A stretch of 64,000 bases of DNA from Hyposmocoma kahamanoa (lineage: Eukaryota; Arthropoda; Insecta; Lepidoptera; Cosmopterigidae), in NCBI RefSeq assembly GCF_003589595.1, contig NW_020654229.1:2585463-2649462 (forward strand), written 5' to 3'. A model generated the notes under the pieces. That model searched no databases and was not told the DNA's origin. It was given only the letters and a program-made list of their open reading frames with translations. Position numbers and translations under genes: made by a program. How positions within the stretch are numbered: position 1 is the first letter of the stretch; each line of letters opens with the position of its first letter. Below are positions 62,036 through 64,000 of this stretch, one piece after another.

Positions 62036-62649
62036 TATGAAATAATATTTCGTATGTTGTTTTTTGACATTTATTTAAAAACGTTAGGTTTTGTGTCAGT
62101 TTGTTGTTGGGGGTGCGTTATGTAGTTAGCGAAGTGCGTTGCGTTTGAATTATTGATTTTCATTTTGGTCCCGCCGTCGTCTGGGCGTTGCACTAGGGGG
62201 CAATGAATGAACATACGTTCAGACTTTGTTTCCGAAGTGTCCATTGAACGCAAACATTCCGGAATATTCCTATTGACATTTGAAAATTTACGAGGTTTAA
62301 AACTATAGTGGAACAAAAATTTTATAGGTGCTAAAGGTTTATATATAATTCGACGCCTCCTACGTAAAGTATCGTATGTCGAAATTGCCAAGTTTACAGG
62401 GGAGTGTTTTAAAGTTCTCCGTTTCATTTGGCAAAGCTTGTTACTCACATAGAGTGATCATCTAATAGATCATCTAATCGATATCTAGGATTTTATGATA
62501 CTCAACGTGTGTTACGAGATTTGCCGTATAAAAGTGAGAAATCTAAAGTCAAGTGTTATGCTTATTTCAGTGAATTCAGAACTTTAAAAGGCTCCCCTGT
62601 AAACTTGGCAATTTTGACATACGATACTTTACGTGTGAGGGGTCGATAT
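62036..62649. other. Unassigned DNA with long inverted repeat
   Basis: Holds the inverted repeat at 62,352-62,642. A 125-codon frame on the minus strand (62,071-62,448), partly within its left arm, shows no recognised domain; a chance frame is the simplest reading. Confidence 0.4.
62352..62642. repeat. Inverted repeat with about 65-bp arms
   Basis: The left arm 62,352-62,417 (tacgtaaagtatcgtatgtc, aaattgccaagtttacaggg, gttttaaagttc) and the right arm 62,579-62,642 (gaactttaaaaggctcccct, gtaaacttggcaattttgac, atacgatactttacgtg) are reverse complements with a handful of mismatches. The spacer is about 160 bp, with 'gatcatctaatagatcatct' inside. No target duplication was found, so a MITE or an inverted duplication of a longer element are both possible. 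Confidence 0.8.
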
Positions 62650-62955
62650 ATGATGTAAGTAGTAGAAGAACTTCTTGTGAAAGAGTTCGTCTAGGTAAGT
62701 ACTGTCGCCTTACCTACTTCTGCTGCCAAGAAGTAATGCTCACATTACTGAGTTCCGGTTTTGAAGGGTAAGGGTGCTGGTGAAATTATAGGCAAATGGG
62801 ACTTGTCAACTTATGTCTCAGGGTGACGGGCGCAGTGGCAGTGCCCCTTAGATGTTTGTGATTCAAAGCACTGAGTAGCACTGCATAAGTTATGGACAGG
62901 CGTGTCGCTTACCACCAGGTGCACGACTTGTTCGTCCCATCACTCATCCAATTAC
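62650..62955 (+). repeat. SB repeat, full-length reference copy
   Basis: In order: 'gtagtagaagaacttcttgt', 'gttcgtctaggtaagtactg', 'ccttacctacttctgctgcc', 'tgagttccggttttgaaggg', 'taagggtgctggtgaaatta', 'tgggacttgtcaacttatgt', 'ctcagggtgacgggcgcagt', 'ggcagtgccccttagatgtt', 'ttatggacaggcgtgtcgct', 'taccaccaggtgcacgactt', 'gttcgtcccatcact'. About 300 bp. No Pol III boxes and no frame. Confidence 0.9.
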
Positions 62956-62989
62956 TGAGCACAAGTTCATTTGAATTTATTTTATTTTT

Positions 62990-63455
62990 TTATTCTATGT
63001 AGGCAGCAAACAAGCATACGGCGCGCCTGATGGAAAGCGGTCACCGTCGCCTATGAACGCTGCAACACCAGAGGCGTCACGAGCGCGTTGCCAACCCTCT
63101 GGGACCCTTCTCAAACGCCTTTTGTAGGACTCTATGCTGTATTCCTGCGGGAAAACCCCGACACGGAATGAACTCCCATTCCACAACCTAATTGTATGTG
63201 GAAGAAACCTCCTTTGAAACCGTACAGTACGAGATCGACTAGGTTCCAGAATGTGAGGATGGACTCCCTGCTGGTGGCGAGCGGTGCGATGAAAAAATGT
63301 TGCTGTTGACATCATGTCAAAAAGTTCTTCAGAACTTTGGCCGTCGTACAAACGATACAACAGGCAAAGGGAGGCAAAGTCTCTCCTCCAAGACAGTGGT
63401 TCAATATCGTCAACAATTCTCATGGCGTCAAAGGGCAGCAATATTCCATGTCAAT
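62990..63455 (-). pseudogene. Jockey-like LINE RT C-terminus, fairly intact
   Basis: The minus-strand frame (63,441-62,995, 148 codons) reads LLYRLYDGQSSEELFDMMST, ATFFHRTARHQQGVHPHILE, PSRSRTVRFQRRFLPHTIRL, WNGSSFRVGVFPQEYSIESY and KRRLRRVPEGWQRARDASG. Y.LY.G..SEELF......FHHRT.R, R...F...FLPRT..LWN..P..VFP and YD...FK are the known end of Jockey/R1-like LINE ORF2 (the second His of FHHR is missing). Upstream, MEYCCP appears in another frame at about 63,453, so a deletion removed the piece between. The 3' end lies at about 62,990. Confidence 0.85.
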
Positions 63456-64000
63456 TTTTGTAAGTTCATACATACATATATTGTATTTAGAACTATGTTT
63501 ATGAAAAATATAAAGAGGAGAAATATTTTAAAGTTTTTTATTTCAATTCAATATAGATAATCCAATCCGGCTATTCTTATTAAAATGTATATGAATAAAA
63601 ATTTATCTCGATCAACTGTCAAAATAAGAATAAAGAAGGCAATAACGCAATTAGTGATCATTACAACGTCGTAACATTCAGAATTCAGTCATTAATGGCA
63701 AAATTTTATCTTCTATCATAATCTATCGATAAAGCTATCGACAACAGCTACATAACTATTTCAAATTTTGTGAAAACTGGCAACCCTACAAATGTCATTT
63801 GCTCTGACTTCAAAAACGACAGACTATAATACGAATCGGACGTAGTACGTAAACGTTGTTACCCTACATAATCGAAACGCTGAAATAAATAAGGTGGCAG
63901 TATTTCCCTGGAGGTACTATTTCATTCGCTTCTGTGACTAAAAATTAATTATTATTATATGTTATTTTATATTAAGTATTTATTATATGCTGAGTCAGCT
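63456..64000. other. Unassigned DNA to window end
   Basis: Only an inverted SB scrap at 63,888-63,925 (aataaggtggcagtatttcc, ctggaggtac) is recognised. Confidence 0.4.

Noticed and set aside
62071..62448. 125-codon minus-strand frame as a host gene
   Set aside because: No recognised domain, no splice or start context, and part of it lies in an inverted-repeat arm. Kept only as a note.
1..64000. CRISPR array, bacterial operons, LTR retrotransposon or endogenous virus
   Set aside because: No regularly spaced short repeats with unique spacers, no ribosome-binding or operon structure, no paired LTRs, and no gag-pol, capsid or envelope motifs were seen.

Overview
This is a window from an insect nuclear genome, almost certainly a butterfly or moth. 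It is AT-rich. It carries interspersed repeats that I associate with Lepidoptera: tRNA-derived SINEs with (ATT)n tails, the repeat that starts 'actagctgttgcccgcgac', the 'ccgacttcaaaaaaggagg' repeat, an abundant short repeat with 'gtgacgggcgcagtggcagt', and RTE-, Jockey- and CR1-like LINE ends. The species cannot be named from the sequence alone. I can support no complete host protein-coding gene, true tRNA, rRNA, CRISPR array or bacterial-type operon. Everything recognisably coding is a transposable element or its relic. The window is best read as intergenic or deep intronic DNA made of layered insertions; short host exons could be hidden in it. || Layout. 1-7.7 kb: a broken THAP-like start, SINE S2, MITE-A, a first copy of host repeat G split by MITE-B, a short repeat (SB) split by a LINE 3' end, and a rearranged DD41D transposase relic. 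7.8-17.7 kb: SB and MITE-A copies, a LINE 3' end carrying SINE S1 with a perfect target duplication, a LINE ORF1 relic, and two more G copies each split by MITE-C, which keeps the first exon of a THAP-type protein. 17.7-34 kb: scattered LINE C-terminal relics, repeat H, elements D, M and N, a third MITE-B, a GC-rich block at 32.5-33.25 kb, and a foldback element. 34-45.3 kb: the least decayed LINE (296-codon reverse transcriptase ORF), a second DD41D copy, a mariner relic, and a dense cluster of foldback MITEs and SINE/LINE tails at 44-45.3 kb. 45.3-55.3 kb: repeat J with a datable SINE insertion, the long MITE-C copy, a full MITE-A, and an assembly gap of 10 N at 54,737. 55.3-64 kb: a mariner with both ends, dead at the first catalytic Asp, an RTE 3' end, repeat H copy 2, the longest LINE-C ORF, a long inverted repeat, and a Jockey-like reverse transcriptase end. 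|| How the parts relate. The DNA is a record of cut-and-paste elements with 8-bp (P- or hAT-like), TWA (PIF-like) and TA (mariner-like) target sites, and of 5'-truncated LINEs that probably also moved the SINEs. The most notable pattern is in repeat G: three copies carry non-autonomous transposons at homologous positions within 3 bp of each other, two of them the same element in opposite orientation. Names such as MITE-A/B/C, S1-S3, SB, LINE-C and G/H/J/D/M/N/O are local labels used here, not database names.
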